A stretch of 11,856 bases of DNA from Fragilaria radians (GCA_900642245.1 CAAAJI010000097.1:54774-66629); one strand, 5' to 3'; shown: positions 1 through 10,213, counted from the first letter of the stretch. A program made the numbers and translations. Notes: generated from the sequence alone by a model not told the origin.

Positions 1-753
1 CTCGGAGGTGCCTACTCGGAATTCATTCATTCTGCGCGTCTCGACAATCTGGCGAGCTGCTTCCTTGCAGTTCAATCGCTGGCAGAGCATGATGTTACTG
101 GTGATTCTGATATCGCAATGATTGCATTGTTCGACCACGAGGAGGTTGGTAGCTCTAGCGCTGTCGGTGCCGGATCGTCGATCATGGCAGATTCTGTGGA
201 ACGGATAGCGGATGCGCTAAGTCACGGAATTAGAAATTCAGATGTCTATCAGTCGACTCTTCAAAAGTCTTTTTGCCTCTCAGTTGATCAGGCTCATGCT
301 GTGCACCCAAACTATGCAACAAAGCATGAAAAGATGCATCAACCCAAAATGAATGGAGGGATGGTAATTAAACGCAACTCAAATCAGAGGTATTCCACCA
401 ATGCTTTGACAGGACTGATCATACGGGAAATAGCCAAACGTGCTGGACTTCCTCCAGTCCAAGAATTTATCGTTCGCAATGATTGTGCCTGCGGTTCCAC
501 CATTGGTCCAATAATCAGCACTCGAACTGGAATTAGAGCTATTGACATGGGTTGCCCTCAACTGTCCATGCATTCAATTCGAGAGACAATGGGCGTTTGC
601 GATTGTAAGTTCTCAATGTAGTATTACGTGCATTTTCGGCATGCCTTTTCCTCACAATATTTACCTCTTGTATGTAAAGTAACAAATGGTTTGGCTCTCT
701 TCAAGTCATACTTCAGGTTATTTCGCAACGTTGATCATGCAATCCAGCAATAA
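1..753 (+). CDS. Aspartyl aminopeptidase (peptidase family M18), 3' part, two exons
   Basis: The protein is the C-terminal 225 residues of an M18 zinc aminopeptidase, which removes N-terminal Asp or Glu from peptides. The 5' part lies beyond the left edge; family members are about 450-500 residues. Exons are 1-604 and 680-753. Numbering from base 1, the expected metal and catalytic residues are visible: Asp15 in RLDN, the Glu47-Glu48 pair in DHEEVGS, Asp96 in SVDQAHAVHPNY, and His191 in QLSMHSIRE. The substrate-pocket stretch KHEKMHQPKMNGG and the DCACGSTIGP block also match the family. The unspliced frame runs to a stop at 619-621 but leaves the family consensus at GVCD. Joining 604 to 680 gives GVCDLTNGLALFKSYFRLF and a stop at 751-753, which matches the usual LFK-x-F/Y-F ending. 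All key residues seen are intact, so it looks functional. The family call is firm; the exon junction is an inference supported by phase and homology. Confidence 0.93.
605..679 (+). other. Intron in the M18 aminopeptidase gene
   Basis: This 75-base intron has a consensus donor (gtaagt, 605-610), a pyrimidine-rich stretch around 640-670, and an AG acceptor at 678-679. It interrupts a codon after its first base. The split codon becomes TTA (Leu) and leads directly into the conserved C-terminal block. Confidence 0.85.
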
Positions 754-1700
754 TGTTCCCAATTGAGCAGTACTACGTTATATAGCCATAACGATGGTTG
801 ATATTTCAAACCTTATAAAACCTTATGAATATATCGAATCTTACAAAGAAATAGGGCATTCAATATGAAATTGGCACTAACAAGTGCTAACAGCTGTTAA
901 TCACAACATAATATATTCGAATGCACTTTTTTTGTATTTGCATCGAGTTCATTGAAGACACAGGGATATAAGTTAATATGAATTCATATGTACCTAAAGC
1001 GTAAATTGTAGTCAAAGTGACTTTGAACAGAAATGAACCCTGATCTCAAAGGGGGGAACCCTAATATACCCTTCATGGAAATTATGAGTGAAAGTTTCGT
1101 TCTGTATTTGTTGCTAATAGGGTAAAAATAGCTTAATCGTGAGTGATGCCATAAACATTGATCAATCTAACAGGAACTGCTTGTAGGAAAACTAGATTAA
1201 GATGAGAAAACAACATACAGGCTTCCTACGCTCTCCAGCATATAGTCAGTCAACACTGTAGATACGCAAGATGCATCCATAGCCCTGGGACACTGCCAGC
1301 AAAATACAAACAGGTTTCTTGCAAAAAAAGATCGATTGAAATTCCTTACTGAATAAGAATGGAATTTTTTTGGTTTGAATAAGCTATTAAATTTAGTTCG
1401 AAAATCAAGTTGATGTAAGCCATACTTGTAGGCAGAGTTCAAACGTAAAATTTCCGTCTTAATAGAGAGTTCCAAAAGCACTTCTCTAATTTTCCTAATG
1501 ACCGATAATGGCTAGAGATGTCACAGAGCAGCCCAAAATTATAGACAGCCACAGCCACAGCCACAGCCACATCCACAGTCAGTTAAAAACCTCTGGCAGT
1601 TTGCTGGCAGTCACAAACAACTGAATCAAATAACTTAGTTCAAAATAGCATCAAGCCTTCTTAACATCTTTCATAGTACGCAATACATGTGAGAGATTAT
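754..1700. other. Intergenic, no supported gene
   Basis: This is AT-rich sequence between the aminopeptidase stop and the hAT relic. The longest open stretch is on the minus strand (1197-1481, 94 codons); it shows no domain, no splice context and no recognisable family. The only structured element seen is the hexanucleotide repeat at 1545-1578. A polyadenylation signal for the aminopeptidase is not obvious, although an AATAAT lies at 749-754, overlapping the stop codon. Confidence 0.6.
1545..1578. repeat. Hexanucleotide microsatellite (ACAGCC)n
   Basis: Four perfect ACAGCC units (1545-1568) are followed by one variant unit, ACATCC, and a partial ACAG. It lies outside any supported coding region and is a simple tandem repeat. 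Confidence 0.9.
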
Positions 1701-2001
1701 TTATTTTTCAGAATTATTTGGTTCATTAGTACATCGCAGTGCATTAAATTTCGTTTTGTTGAAAGTGAAATCCAAAGTGTTGGAAGCTGTTGAATTTCCA
1801 GGAATTCAAAGCCATTTTCCTCCCACAATTGCATTTTTGAGAATCGAAATCTATTCTCATTCCACCACTGCAAAGGATCAGTCTTTGGAAAAAGAAGAAT
1901 ATTTTTGGGTCAAGATATTTCTCAACTTCCCGTTCTGCTGCAGCAGCGTATACTTCAAATTCATTTCCACTGCCTTTTCCGGGTGGATCAGTCACTTTGG
2001 T
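1701..2001 (-). pseudogene. hAT-superfamily transposase relic, C-terminal dimerisation region
   Basis: On the minus strand, three hallmarks of the hAT C-terminal domain occur in the right order and spacing, but each in a different frame. EVEKYL is at 1929-1912, DPLQWWNEN at 1879-1853 (family form DPLxWWxxN), and KWL-stop-IPGNSTAS ends at 1782 (family form KYLxIPxxSxxSER). The distance from DPL to IP, about 25 codons, equals that in intact hAT proteins. A frameshift separates each pair of blocks, and a TGA sits just before IP. The last frame stays open to a stop at 1703-1701. Upstream of EVEKYL is a polar linker beginning near 2001. I did not find the N-terminal BED finger, the catalytic core, terminal inverted repeats or an 8-bp target duplication, so this is a dead fragment. 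The family is recognised from motifs and the damage is seen directly. Confidence 0.75.
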
Positions 2002-2874
2002 TGGAGAGATACGCCATATTCCTTCAAAAAAGGATCTTCAACTTCTTCATTGATTGAATATTATATTCAGGACTTGCTGTGGTCTGGTTACTATTCAGTT
2101 GATAACAACCACTTCCACTGGCTGTCAGTCTACCAGCTGTGGCTGTTTAACAGCTGGCTTCTCAAGTAATGATAAGGGAAATGTCCGTGTGACCATTCCC
2201 TATACCTAGGATTCTGTTCCACAAATAGCTTTCGATTTATGTGAGTTCTGTCTGCTGGATGCGTAACCCAAGCTCTGTGAATGAATGGTTCCATTGAATT
2301 GAGGTCAAATTGAAAGAAAGCCATATTAGAGCTCCCCTCTTCCATCGCTCCTGTCACCATTTGCACTGACCATCACTTAACGTTTTAATCCCCTGCTTCT
2401 AACAAGGGTTAATTCCACAGCAGGAAATGGTTGATTTCATGTGCCAACAACACCCACATTTTCTCGTGGAAGTTGTTGCAAGGAAATCCTTTCAAAAGTT
2501 GTTGACAAATCAAAATTCCTTCTAAAGTCAGTCTACGTTGAGTTGAGCGCCGTCTCTTCTGAATTAATAGTAGAAAAGGTTGGTGATAACTTGCGCAGCA
2601 GGTAAAACAGCAGTTACACCAAGAGTGAAATCTACGTCTATTCAAAAAAAATTCGTCTTTGACTGATTTTTTGGATTGTCATGACACTAATAATATTTAC
2701 TTACTTTCTGGTCGGAATATTGTCGGAAGCTCTTGGATGTTCCTTTCTGTTCTGTTGTCGAATCTCATTGTCACCGTACTTTCCATACATATTCCTACTT
2801 GAACTAAGTAATTGTTTTATCAGCAGGTATTATTATTTTTATTGTCTTGAAACAAGAGGGAACAACATATCGAC
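2002..2874. other. 5' flank of the ABC transporter gene; no supported gene
   Basis: The only open stretches here are short and overlap on both strands (for example 2130-2366 and 2409-2645 minus, 2681-2878 plus). None shows a recognisable domain. The earlier part may contain more hAT debris, since the relic's polar linker runs up from 2001, but I could not assign any of it. A hairpin lies at 2133-2157. Sequence close to 2875 should hold the transporter promoter and 5' UTR; I see no convincing TATA box or other core element. Confidence 0.5.
2133..2157. repeat. Inverted repeat, 8-bp arms (CCAGCTGT / ACAGCTGG)
   Basis: Perfect 8-base arms at 2133-2140 and 2150-2157 are separated by 9 bases. Each arm contains the palindrome CAGCTG, an E-box-type core. 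It sits about 130 bases upstream (on the minus strand) of the recognisable hAT fragment. No function can be assigned. Confidence 0.7.
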
Positions 2875-5800
2875 ATGAAGGCTGACAGCTTAAAGGAGGA
2901 AGATGAAGCTATTCCTCCAATGGTCTGGAAGGAGTCTCCAGAAATGAGTGCAAACATCTTTAGTGGAATACTCTATTTTTGGCTTCAACCGCTTTTCACC
3001 AGAGCTTCGTTTTTGAAGTCAAAGGGGAAAGCACTTGAAGCAGAAGATTTAGTTCCTCTTCCATCGATCGATCAAAGTAAATCCATCGAAAGTAAGTTTA
3101 CAGAATCGTACAATAAATATAAGGAGAATGCAAAAAGAAATGAAGAGCAAGTCAAACAAGATTCTACCAAACAAGTGGCTGACATTGAGGTAGAGCGCAA
3201 GAAAAAGTTGGAGTCCCAATTGACGTATTCTCTTTTAGCTGTATGCAAGCAGCGCTTGATCACAGCTGGAATCATCAAATTCTTCAACACATCTTTGCAG
3301 TTTACGTTCCCAATTTTGTTGAATAATATTCTCAAATTCTTCGAGCAATACCAATCTGGAGCAATTCCATCTGATGCTCCAGGTCATCTTAAATATCGGG
3401 GATATTGGCTATCTTGCCTACTATTTTTTTTCATTTCGTGTAAGGCATTGACAGAAGGGGCTTATTTTCACAAAGTGACTCGCTGTGCTTGGCAAATTAA
3501 AGCGGCAGTATCTTCCAGTATATATAGCAAAGCACTACGATTAGCTTCTTCAGAACAACAAAAGACGACTCTTGGCGAAATGGTGAATTTAATGCAAGTT
3601 GATGCGTCGAAGCTTGAAGCCTTCATTCCCCAGATCCATGTCTTATGGGATGGGGTGTTCCAGATTGCAGGGTACATGACAATTCTGGGTTTTTTACTTG
3701 GATGGCCTTGTGTCATTGGTCTCATTCTCATGTGCTGTGCAGGACCTGTAATGGGTTTTATAATGGGAAAGCTATTTGGAATTAATAGGAAGATGGTAAA
3801 GTTCACTGACGAGCGTGTCAAAACTGTCAATGAAGCATTGCAAGGTATTCGCTGCGTGAAAATGTATACTTGGGAAGGTGAGTGCTCTACTCATAAGAAG
3901 TGTGATGAGTTGAATTCGATTGTGTGTTGTAGTAGCAAAGTGGTGGATTTACACAACAAAGCTTACTAATTCATTTTCTTTATTTATAGAAAACTTTCTT
4001 CGTGTGGTTGGTGAGTCTAGAGATCAAGAATTAGATTCTCTCAAAAGTGTCGCATACCTCCGAGGATTTTCTCGTGCATACATGACCTGTCTTCCCCCTT
4101 TAGCCGCAGTAGTAACTTTTATTGCCTATGCCTACGGGACTAGTCAACCGATCACTGCCTCAACACTTTTTGCCGCTCTTGTTGCTTTCGATCAGTTACG
4201 ATTCCCTCTAATGTGTAAGTTCCTTTGCCCAACGAGGAAATTTAAGACTATAAAACTCATCCTCTTCACTTCTCTTAGTTTACCCAATGGCAATGGCACA
4301 ATATGCTCAAGCGAAAGTCAGTCTTGGGCGTGTGGCAATATTTTTAGGTTACAGTGAATTGACTTCTGAAGGCTATAAGCGGGAAAATATCACTGGCATA
4401 GGTGAAATTCATATTGAAAATGCGAACATTTATTGGAGTGATCCCAGCATACCATTAGAAGTTGGGGATATCAGTGATGACAAGTCTATTGATAAATCAG
4501 AACACACCAAATCAGATCAATCAACAGAAAGCTTGATCTACCCTAAGGCAGTAGTGACTAACATTTCACTAAGTGTCACGAACGGAAGCCTTTGCGCTGT
4601 GATAGGACGCGTCGGAAGCGGCAAATCCAGTTTATGCTCAGCAATTCTTAACGAAGCTGTGCTGGGCCAAGGTTCCAGTGTTCTCCTGAGGGGTAAGGTT
4701 GCATATGTTGCCCAATCGGCATGGATCATGAACACATCAGTTCGGAATAACATCTTGTTTGGTTTACCTTATGAAGAAGCGCGATATCAAGAAGTTCTAC
4801 AAGTTTGTCAATTGACACACGATTTAGAAATGTTGGAAGACGGCGATATGACTGAGATCGGAGAGAAGGGAATTAATCTTGTACGTACAGCTTTGTTTTA
4901 AAAATACATATGTGGAATCAACCTTTAACTTACTCTAACTGTGATGCATTAGTCTGGAGGTCAGAAGCAACGTGTGAGTGTGGCGAGGGCTGCTTACTCA
5001 AATGCAGACGTGATCATATTTGATGATCCTCTGAGTGCACTTGATCCGGAAGTTGCCTTGAAACTTTTCGATGAGTGCATCATTGGATTCCTCAACGGGA
5101 AAACGCGACTCTTAGTGACTAATCAACTTCAATGTCTTTCAAAGTGTGACATGATTGTTGCACTGGGCAAGCGAGGAATTGTCTTGGAGCAAGGGACTTA
5201 TGAAGATCTGATCCAAGGTAAAGGTGAAGTTCAAAGATTATTGCAAGACCTTGACGAAACTTCGAAGAAGGCACAATCAAGAGAAGTCGAAGGAATCAAA
5301 GCTCTAGCAACAACTAGTGTTCCCAAAATGCTCGAGGCAGCCGCAAAACAAGTATCAAATCCTGAAAAGGAAGAAGTTAAATCTTTGGTAACGAAAGAGG
5401 AGCGGGAGGTTGGTGCAGTAAAGTTTCAAGTGTATTCCAGATATATCAAGGCTGGCGGCGGAATTCTCCGCTTTCTTTTCGTTTTTTCGATTTTTGTTAT
5501 TTCGACTGCTATGAATCTTGTTCGTGACGTGTGGATTTCACTCTGGACAAGTGACACCAATTTCGTGCGATTTAGCAAAGGATTTTATCTAGGTGGTTAT
5601 GGAGGATTTGCATTGTTAGTCGGAGTGATCACTTTTTTCCGATCATACTTTCTCGCAACTTTTGGGATACATGCTTCCAAAACTTTGCATATGAATCTCA
5701 TCACCTCAGTCTTCAGAGCACCTATGAGCTTTTTTGACACAACCCCGACAGGGAGAATATTGAGCAGGTTCAGTAAGGATATGTTTAGCATGGACCAGGA

Positions 5801-7271
5801 GCTTACTGAATCCATTGATTTTGTTCTCTTCATGGCATTATCATTGATTTTTTCCATGGCAACAATTGCATTTGCTACACCATGGTTTGCTCTTTTGTTC
5901 TTACCATTGGCATTCATTTACATTAGGATTCTGAATTATTTCCGTTCTGTGTCCAGAGAAACGAAGCGATTGGAAAGTCTTTCAAGATCGCCTGTATTCA
6001 CTCACTTTTCTGAGACTCTGGGTGGCTTATCGACGATTAGGGCATACGGAGAAAGCACGAATTTTCTTAATGATTTTGAATCGAAACTAGATTTGAGCAC
6101 TCAAGCAGCATATTGTAACAAAACAGGCGATCGATGGTTATCAACTCGTCTCGAAATGATTGGAGCTTCCATCGCTGGTTTCGCGGCATTGTTAGCTACT
6201 CAAATTGTGGTTTCGAACGGCGTTAGTGGTGTTGGACAGAACTCTAGCTACTCTTCACTAGCCGGCTTATCCCTTACGTATGCAATTCAGATAACTGGTA
6301 TGCTGCAATGGGTTGTTCGATCCTTTGCACAAGTCGAGGCTGCTATGAACTCCGTAGAAAGAATCCTCTACTACAGCGAACAAATCGAGAAGGAGGCTGC
6401 AATGGATACGAGTGATTTGGAAAAAAGTGCGAAACAAGATTCCTCTTTGAACTCGGCAACTAAGGCAGTGACTGCATCAGGTGGAAAAGTCGAAGACTTG
6501 CCTCCACAATGGCCTTCAAAAGGCATGATTCAAATGACAAATCTAAGGATGCGATATAGGTCATCAACTCCCTTGGTCATCAAAGGGCTGAATGTGCATA
6601 TTGAGGGTGGACAGAGAATTGGTGTTGTTGGAAGGACAGGTTCGGGAAAATCTTCGTTACTGCTGTGTCTCATGAGATTAGTAGAGCCTGAGATTGATGA
6701 TGATTCAACTGGTTACAAGGCTCCCATCCGTATTGACGGTGTAGATGTGATGCGCATTGGCTTAAAAGTTTTGCGATCTGCGATTAGTATCATACCTCAA
6801 AATCCGGTTTTGTTTTCTGGTACAATCAGATCTAATCTAGATCCTTTTGAAGAGTACTCTGATGAACAGATTTGGCTTGCTCTTGAAAAATGTGGTATGA
6901 AGCACACAGTTATGGATATTCCGAATGGTTTACTGGCAGTAGTGGCTGAGTACGGAGAGAACTTAAGCCAAGGTCAACGACAGCTTCTTTGTCTGGGACG
7001 CGCTCTTTTGAAGCAGAGTCGGGTGCTCTTGTTGGATGAAGCCACATCCAGTGTTGACTTTGAAACAGATCATGAAATTCAGAGGACCCTACGAGAAGCA
7101 TTTCCAGGATGCACAGTTCTAACTATTGCACATCGGGTCAACACGATCATGGACTCTGATAAAATTCTTGTCATGAAGGATGGAGTAGCCGCTGAATTTG
7201 CCCCTCCGAGAGAATTACTTGCCGATGAAGGATCCCTATTCGGTGAAATAGTTCGTCATTCTGGAAACTGA
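2875..7271 (+). CDS. ABC transporter, subfamily C (MRP type), four exons, complete
   Basis: A full transporter of the multidrug-resistance-associated family, typically an ATP-driven exporter of glutathione and other anionic conjugates across the vacuolar or plasma membrane. Exons 2875-3877, 3990-4214, 4279-4880 and 4953-7271 join in frame to 1382 residues. The start is the first ATG after an in-frame stop (2848-2850), and the N-terminus MSANIFSGILYFWLQPLF is typical of short ABCCs without TMD0. TMD1 spans about residues 128-401 (six hydrophobic segments). NBD1 has Walker A GRVGSGKS 519-526, Q555, LSGGQ 610-614 and Walker B ending D634-D635. TMD2 spans about 780-1068. NBD2 has Walker A GRTGSGKS 1170-1177, Q1226, LSQGQ 1281-1285, D1305-E1306 and H1337. 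NBD1 has Asp635 for the catalytic Glu and Asn667 for the H-loop His, so its ATP site is probably weak. A Ser/Asp-rich insertion occupies about 467-499. The substrate cannot be read from sequence. Confidence 0.95.
3878..3989 (+). other. ABC transporter intron 1
   Basis: This 112-base intron has donor gtgagt at 3878 and acceptor tttatag ending at 3989, preceded by a T-rich tract. Splicing completes a split Glu codon and gives the family motif KMYTWEENF. Without splicing the frame hits a stop at 3967-3969. Confidence 0.92.
4215..4278 (+). other. ABC transporter intron 2
   Basis: This 64-base intron has a perfect donor (gtaagt, 4215-4220) and acceptor tctcttag ending at 4278. It splits a Phe codon after its first base and joins RFPLM to FYPMAMAQ, the conserved end of TMD1. 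Confidence 0.92.
4881..4952 (+). other. ABC transporter intron 3, inside the NBD1 signature
   Basis: This 72-base, phase-0 intron has donor gtacgt at 4881 and acceptor gcattag ending at 4952. It falls between the Leu and the Ser of the LSGGQ signature. The length is a multiple of three but the intron contains an in-frame TAA near its start, so retention would truncate the protein before Walker B. Confidence 0.92.
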
Positions 7272-9009
7272 AAGCAGACCTTAAGCCATATGCAGCATCC
7301 TTAAGTAAGGAATTGTGCAATGCCAAGCTTTAAGACACGCGGTATTGTTTCAGTGGCTAATGCTTAAGGCGTGATTAACGACTAGTCTGTTATTTGTTTT
7401 GTTGCAAGTTATACAGATAAGCATTTTAGGTCAATGTCAATCTCAGTATAGGAACTAACGTGTTTGGTGACAAGGTCAGAAGCTGACTAACTTTCCAAGC
7501 ATAGTAGTCTACTTTTCTGTGAATATAATTGCACTCTCCTAAAATTTTGATCAGACAAAAATGAATCTAAACTTGAGTCAGACTAGCCGATAGTGACTCT
7601 CCTTTGTTATCTTCAATGGCAAGGGATTGCCTAAGATAACAAAAAAATTGTTGACATTTTTTCATTGGAAGTGTCTTTCATTCATTCAAGCATGTAAAGT
7701 TTCCTACCATTACTTCCATCTGCAAATTTGTGGATTAACAACAATCATCAGGAAAATATAGCATGAAAGACAACTGTGCTTTTGAACCGAAAGAGAATAT
7801 ACCTTGACAATTAAAACCCAATGCTCATTTGATCTGACTTTAGAAATCACCAGCCTTGTAAGTTGATTGTTGGCTTCTGGTTCTTTCCTACCCACAAAAT
7901 CCTGAATATGCTGCAAATTGCTTGAAGTAGTCCTTTATTTTTTGCATTGTTTTATGTACCTATTGTTGTCTTTGGTGAATATTCTTAGTTCATAGCCTAA
8001 TCATCATGAGAAGTTGTAGAATACGAACACTCTCACCACCTTAATCTTTCCTATGATGCTTTGGATTACGAAGCATTGCAGCACGTTATGTCGTTTTGTT
8101 AAACGCTAGCCTGATCCATGCACTCATTACCTTTAGGTACAATCATAGTCTATCTCTTGAATTTTTTCCTTTAGAGAATGCAGGCATATTTCTTTCTTTT
8201 ATGCTGCACTTCAATTGATGAGTGAAGGTGAAGCTTAACTGTCCTTTCTTCTCGTTGCGCCTAATTCAGTCATGTTAACACTTGCTCGTATACTTATAAT
8301 GTTCTTCTCAGTATTAGTTAAACTTCATGTTATGACAAACAAGTAATAATGGGGTCGAAGTCTATACCGGAAAGCTTTCAAACCAATATTTGAGAGCACT
8401 TCTACATTTAGATTAATTGTCCTCACATAGTATTTATTGTTTTGTGGAGTCTTGAGAAGAATGATCTGTTTAAAATTGCATTGATTAAACTAATGTTTTA
8501 AGTTGACCTTGTTACTCTGAACGCCTCTGATTGTACTAGTTACTTTTTCACGATCAGAAGGGACATGTAAGATACTTGGGTTGGATGTACGCGAAGATTT
8601 ATCTTGCCTGTGAGTTTGTGGTCATGTTTTGGGTTAAACAGCCAGTTCAGAATTCTATCTTTTCTTCCTGAGTTACTGAACGTTAATCCATCGCCAATGC
8701 TCCATTGAAACATTTGAAAAGCCAGCGCATATCACATCTCTCTCGTCCATTGGAGTAATGCAGTCATTAATGTGTACAAAATTGTCCTTGATTGGTTGCC
8801 CGTGCAGGCTTGGAAACGCATCAACAGCATTACTTTGTCGAAACTGCAAGCCCTTTTTCAGCCTTACAGTCTTAAAGGAACATAATTTCCCAGTTGGGAT
8901 GGAAAATATTTCTGGTGTTTATGATGGGCAATTTTCGAGGGCTGTTTTAAACGAAAACAGTTTGTTCTTTTGCCTACTTAAAGTCGTTTCTGTTGATTAT
9001 TTCATTTAG
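7272..9009. other. Intergenic, no supported gene
   Basis: This 1.7-kb AT-rich stretch follows the transporter stop and should begin with its 3' UTR. Short frames such as 7710-7916 (minus) and 8758-9009 (plus) are open for 68-83 codons, but several overlapping frames look equally plausible and none carries a known motif. A two-part hairpin lies at 7606-7640. No RNA gene or intact mobile element was recognised. Confidence 0.5.
7606..7640. repeat. Hairpin with 8-bp outer and 5-bp inner stem
   Basis: The outer arms GTTATCTT (7606-7613) and AAGATAAC (7633-7640) are perfect complements. Inside them GGCAA (7618-7622) pairs with TTGCC (7627-7631) around a four-base loop. The asymmetric internal loop is four bases on one side and one on the other. 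A run of seven A follows. In a nuclear genome this is not a bacterial-type terminator. It lies about 340 bases past the transporter stop. Confidence 0.7.
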
Positions 9010-9137
9010 TTGAGGGAAAAATTACCAGGAAGCTTGATCTTGAAGAAACCTTCTTCATGCTGTCATCCAAGTATTACAAGGATGATACTACTACCCGGTC
9101 ATACCCAATCGTTGGAGTTTTGAATATCAACGAATGA
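9010..9137 (+). other. Possible terminal coding exon, unknown product
   Basis: A good acceptor context (pyrimidine-rich tract ending tttag at 9009) is followed by an open frame that begins two bases into a codon and runs 41 codons to TGA at 9135-9137. The predicted peptide includes LDLEETFFMLSSKYYKDD and has balanced composition, with acidic, basic and aromatic residues mixed. I do not recognise a family. No partner exon with a convincing donor was found upstream, although 8758-8990 contains an open stretch. It may be a chance frame. Confidence 0.22.
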
Positions 9138-10213
9138 TTGTTTCATATTTAGTATGTAAATGGCATTGGTTTGAGGGGTCTCAATATGCTCAATTCTATC
9201 CTTACTTGAGGAAGATATATGTTCCTAAAAGCACTTAGATTGGCTCCAATGTATTGACCTACCTTGACTGAAGGATCAAGAAGCTGATTCGTAACACAAT
9301 AGGTTGTAAACAATAATAGTTTATTAACAAAATATTAAACTAGGAGATGTGTGTGTTTGTGTCCTGGTATAAGGAGACTTCATGTTCCGTTAGCGCATAG
9401 TAAATAATTGTAGAATCAAAATATTCTTTTATTTACTCATCTAGCTATGGGTAGTTACAAATAAACCTACCACAATTTTAACTATGATAAATGATTCACT
9501 AGTTAAACTCAGTGCAGATTAAATATTGCTTATAAATAGAAAGTATCATTATATCATCCATCACCGTATCCAATCAAGGACGGCGTTACACATTATGTAT
9601 TTATTTAAAGATATAATTACATGGTTAGCTCTCAAATAACAAAAGAGTCTAAAGGCTAAACAACTTATCCTTATTGACCACCAACTTGTCCTTATGAACA
9701 AGTTGAAGAGACCTGTCTAAACAGTTGGGAAGAAGCTTTAGGCCTTGATCTACTTCTTTAAAAGAGTTCACGAACATCTTTTGAGAAGGGTCAAGAAGTT
9801 CTTTCTGAGAGAAGTACTAAGACTACACAAGACTAAAGAATAAAAGTAATCTAAAATAGATTATAGTTTATCATTGTTTTATTTCTGTATCACACCGTAC
9901 AGTATGTACTGTGATGAGTTCCTTTTTTAATCCCAAATTAAGGAGATTAATGTCACCTACACTTTTTTTTCAGCACAACATGTTAGGCATACTTTCTGCG
10001 CTTCAGATGAAGTTTATAATTTTTATGGCCAGAATAATGCTACGTAGCGTGAATATTGTATATTGTTTGGTCCTTTTTTGGAACATCCATATTTTCTCAT
10101 CTAAAAGATGCGTCACTAAGGTAACTAATTTATTGCTTTGCAACTATAATTGGGATTAGTGAATTTACAGATGGAAACATTGTGAGCGTTTTCCACTCAA
10201 GGCGCAATCTAAA
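9138..10213. other. AT-rich region without a supported gene
   Basis: This stretch contains a TATA-like element (ttataaatag, about 9530-9539), a polyadenylation-like aataaa near 9838-9845, a GT-rich run near 9348-9362 and a small hairpin with a partial tandem repeat at 9661-9705. I considered a solo LTR because TATA and AATAAA motifs are 300 bases apart, but no TG...CA ends with a target duplication could be fixed. An inverted repeat, ACAGTA-TG-TACTGT, lies at 9899-9912. Confidence 0.4.
9661..9705. repeat. Imperfect 21-bp tandem repeat whose second copy forms a hairpin
   Basis: Units 9661-9681 and 9682-9702 match at 16 of 21 positions. The second unit has become part of a perfect inverted repeat, CAACTTGT (9682-9689) and ACAAGTTG (9698-9705), with an 8-base loop. 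No function is apparent. Confidence 0.6.

Noticed and set aside
1197..1481. Minus-strand 94-codon open frame in the intergenic region
   Set aside because: It has no recognisable motif, no splice or start context, and only the length expected by chance in this sequence.
1756..2169. Plus-strand 137-codon open frame
   Set aside because: It lies opposite the hAT relic, has no domain, and its apparent order is explained as the complement of the decayed transposase and its flank.
2573..2645. Minus-strand stretch reading VDFTLGVTAVLPAAQV, considered as more hAT debris or a host exon
   Set aside because: The composition is protein-like, but it matches no family I know and is only about 23 codons before a stop.
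2681..2878. Plus-strand 65-codon frame overlapping the ABC transporter start codon
   Set aside because: It is T-rich and so reads as hydrophobic, shares no family features, and is better explained as promoter or 5' UTR.
3920..3989. In-frame upstream extension of transporter exon 2
   Set aside because: This is intron sequence; the family consensus resumes only at 3990, after the AG acceptor.
7803..7940. Minus-strand exon-like segment ending at a gtatat donor
   Set aside because: It is open for about 46 codons with plausible composition, but no partner exon or family could be found. Several neighbouring frames look similarly plausible, so this judgement has little power.
9300..9860. Possible solo LTR (TATA-like box at about 9530, AATAAA near 9840, a weak primer-binding-like sequence on the other strand)
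   Set aside because: No matching TG...CA termini, no target-site duplication and no second copy in the window.
9979..10047. Short plus-strand frame reading FCASDEVYNFYGQN, resembling the start of a FAR1 or MULE DNA-binding domain
   Set aside because: One short motif followed by a stop; none of the later zinc-binding residues of that domain were found in any frame nearby.
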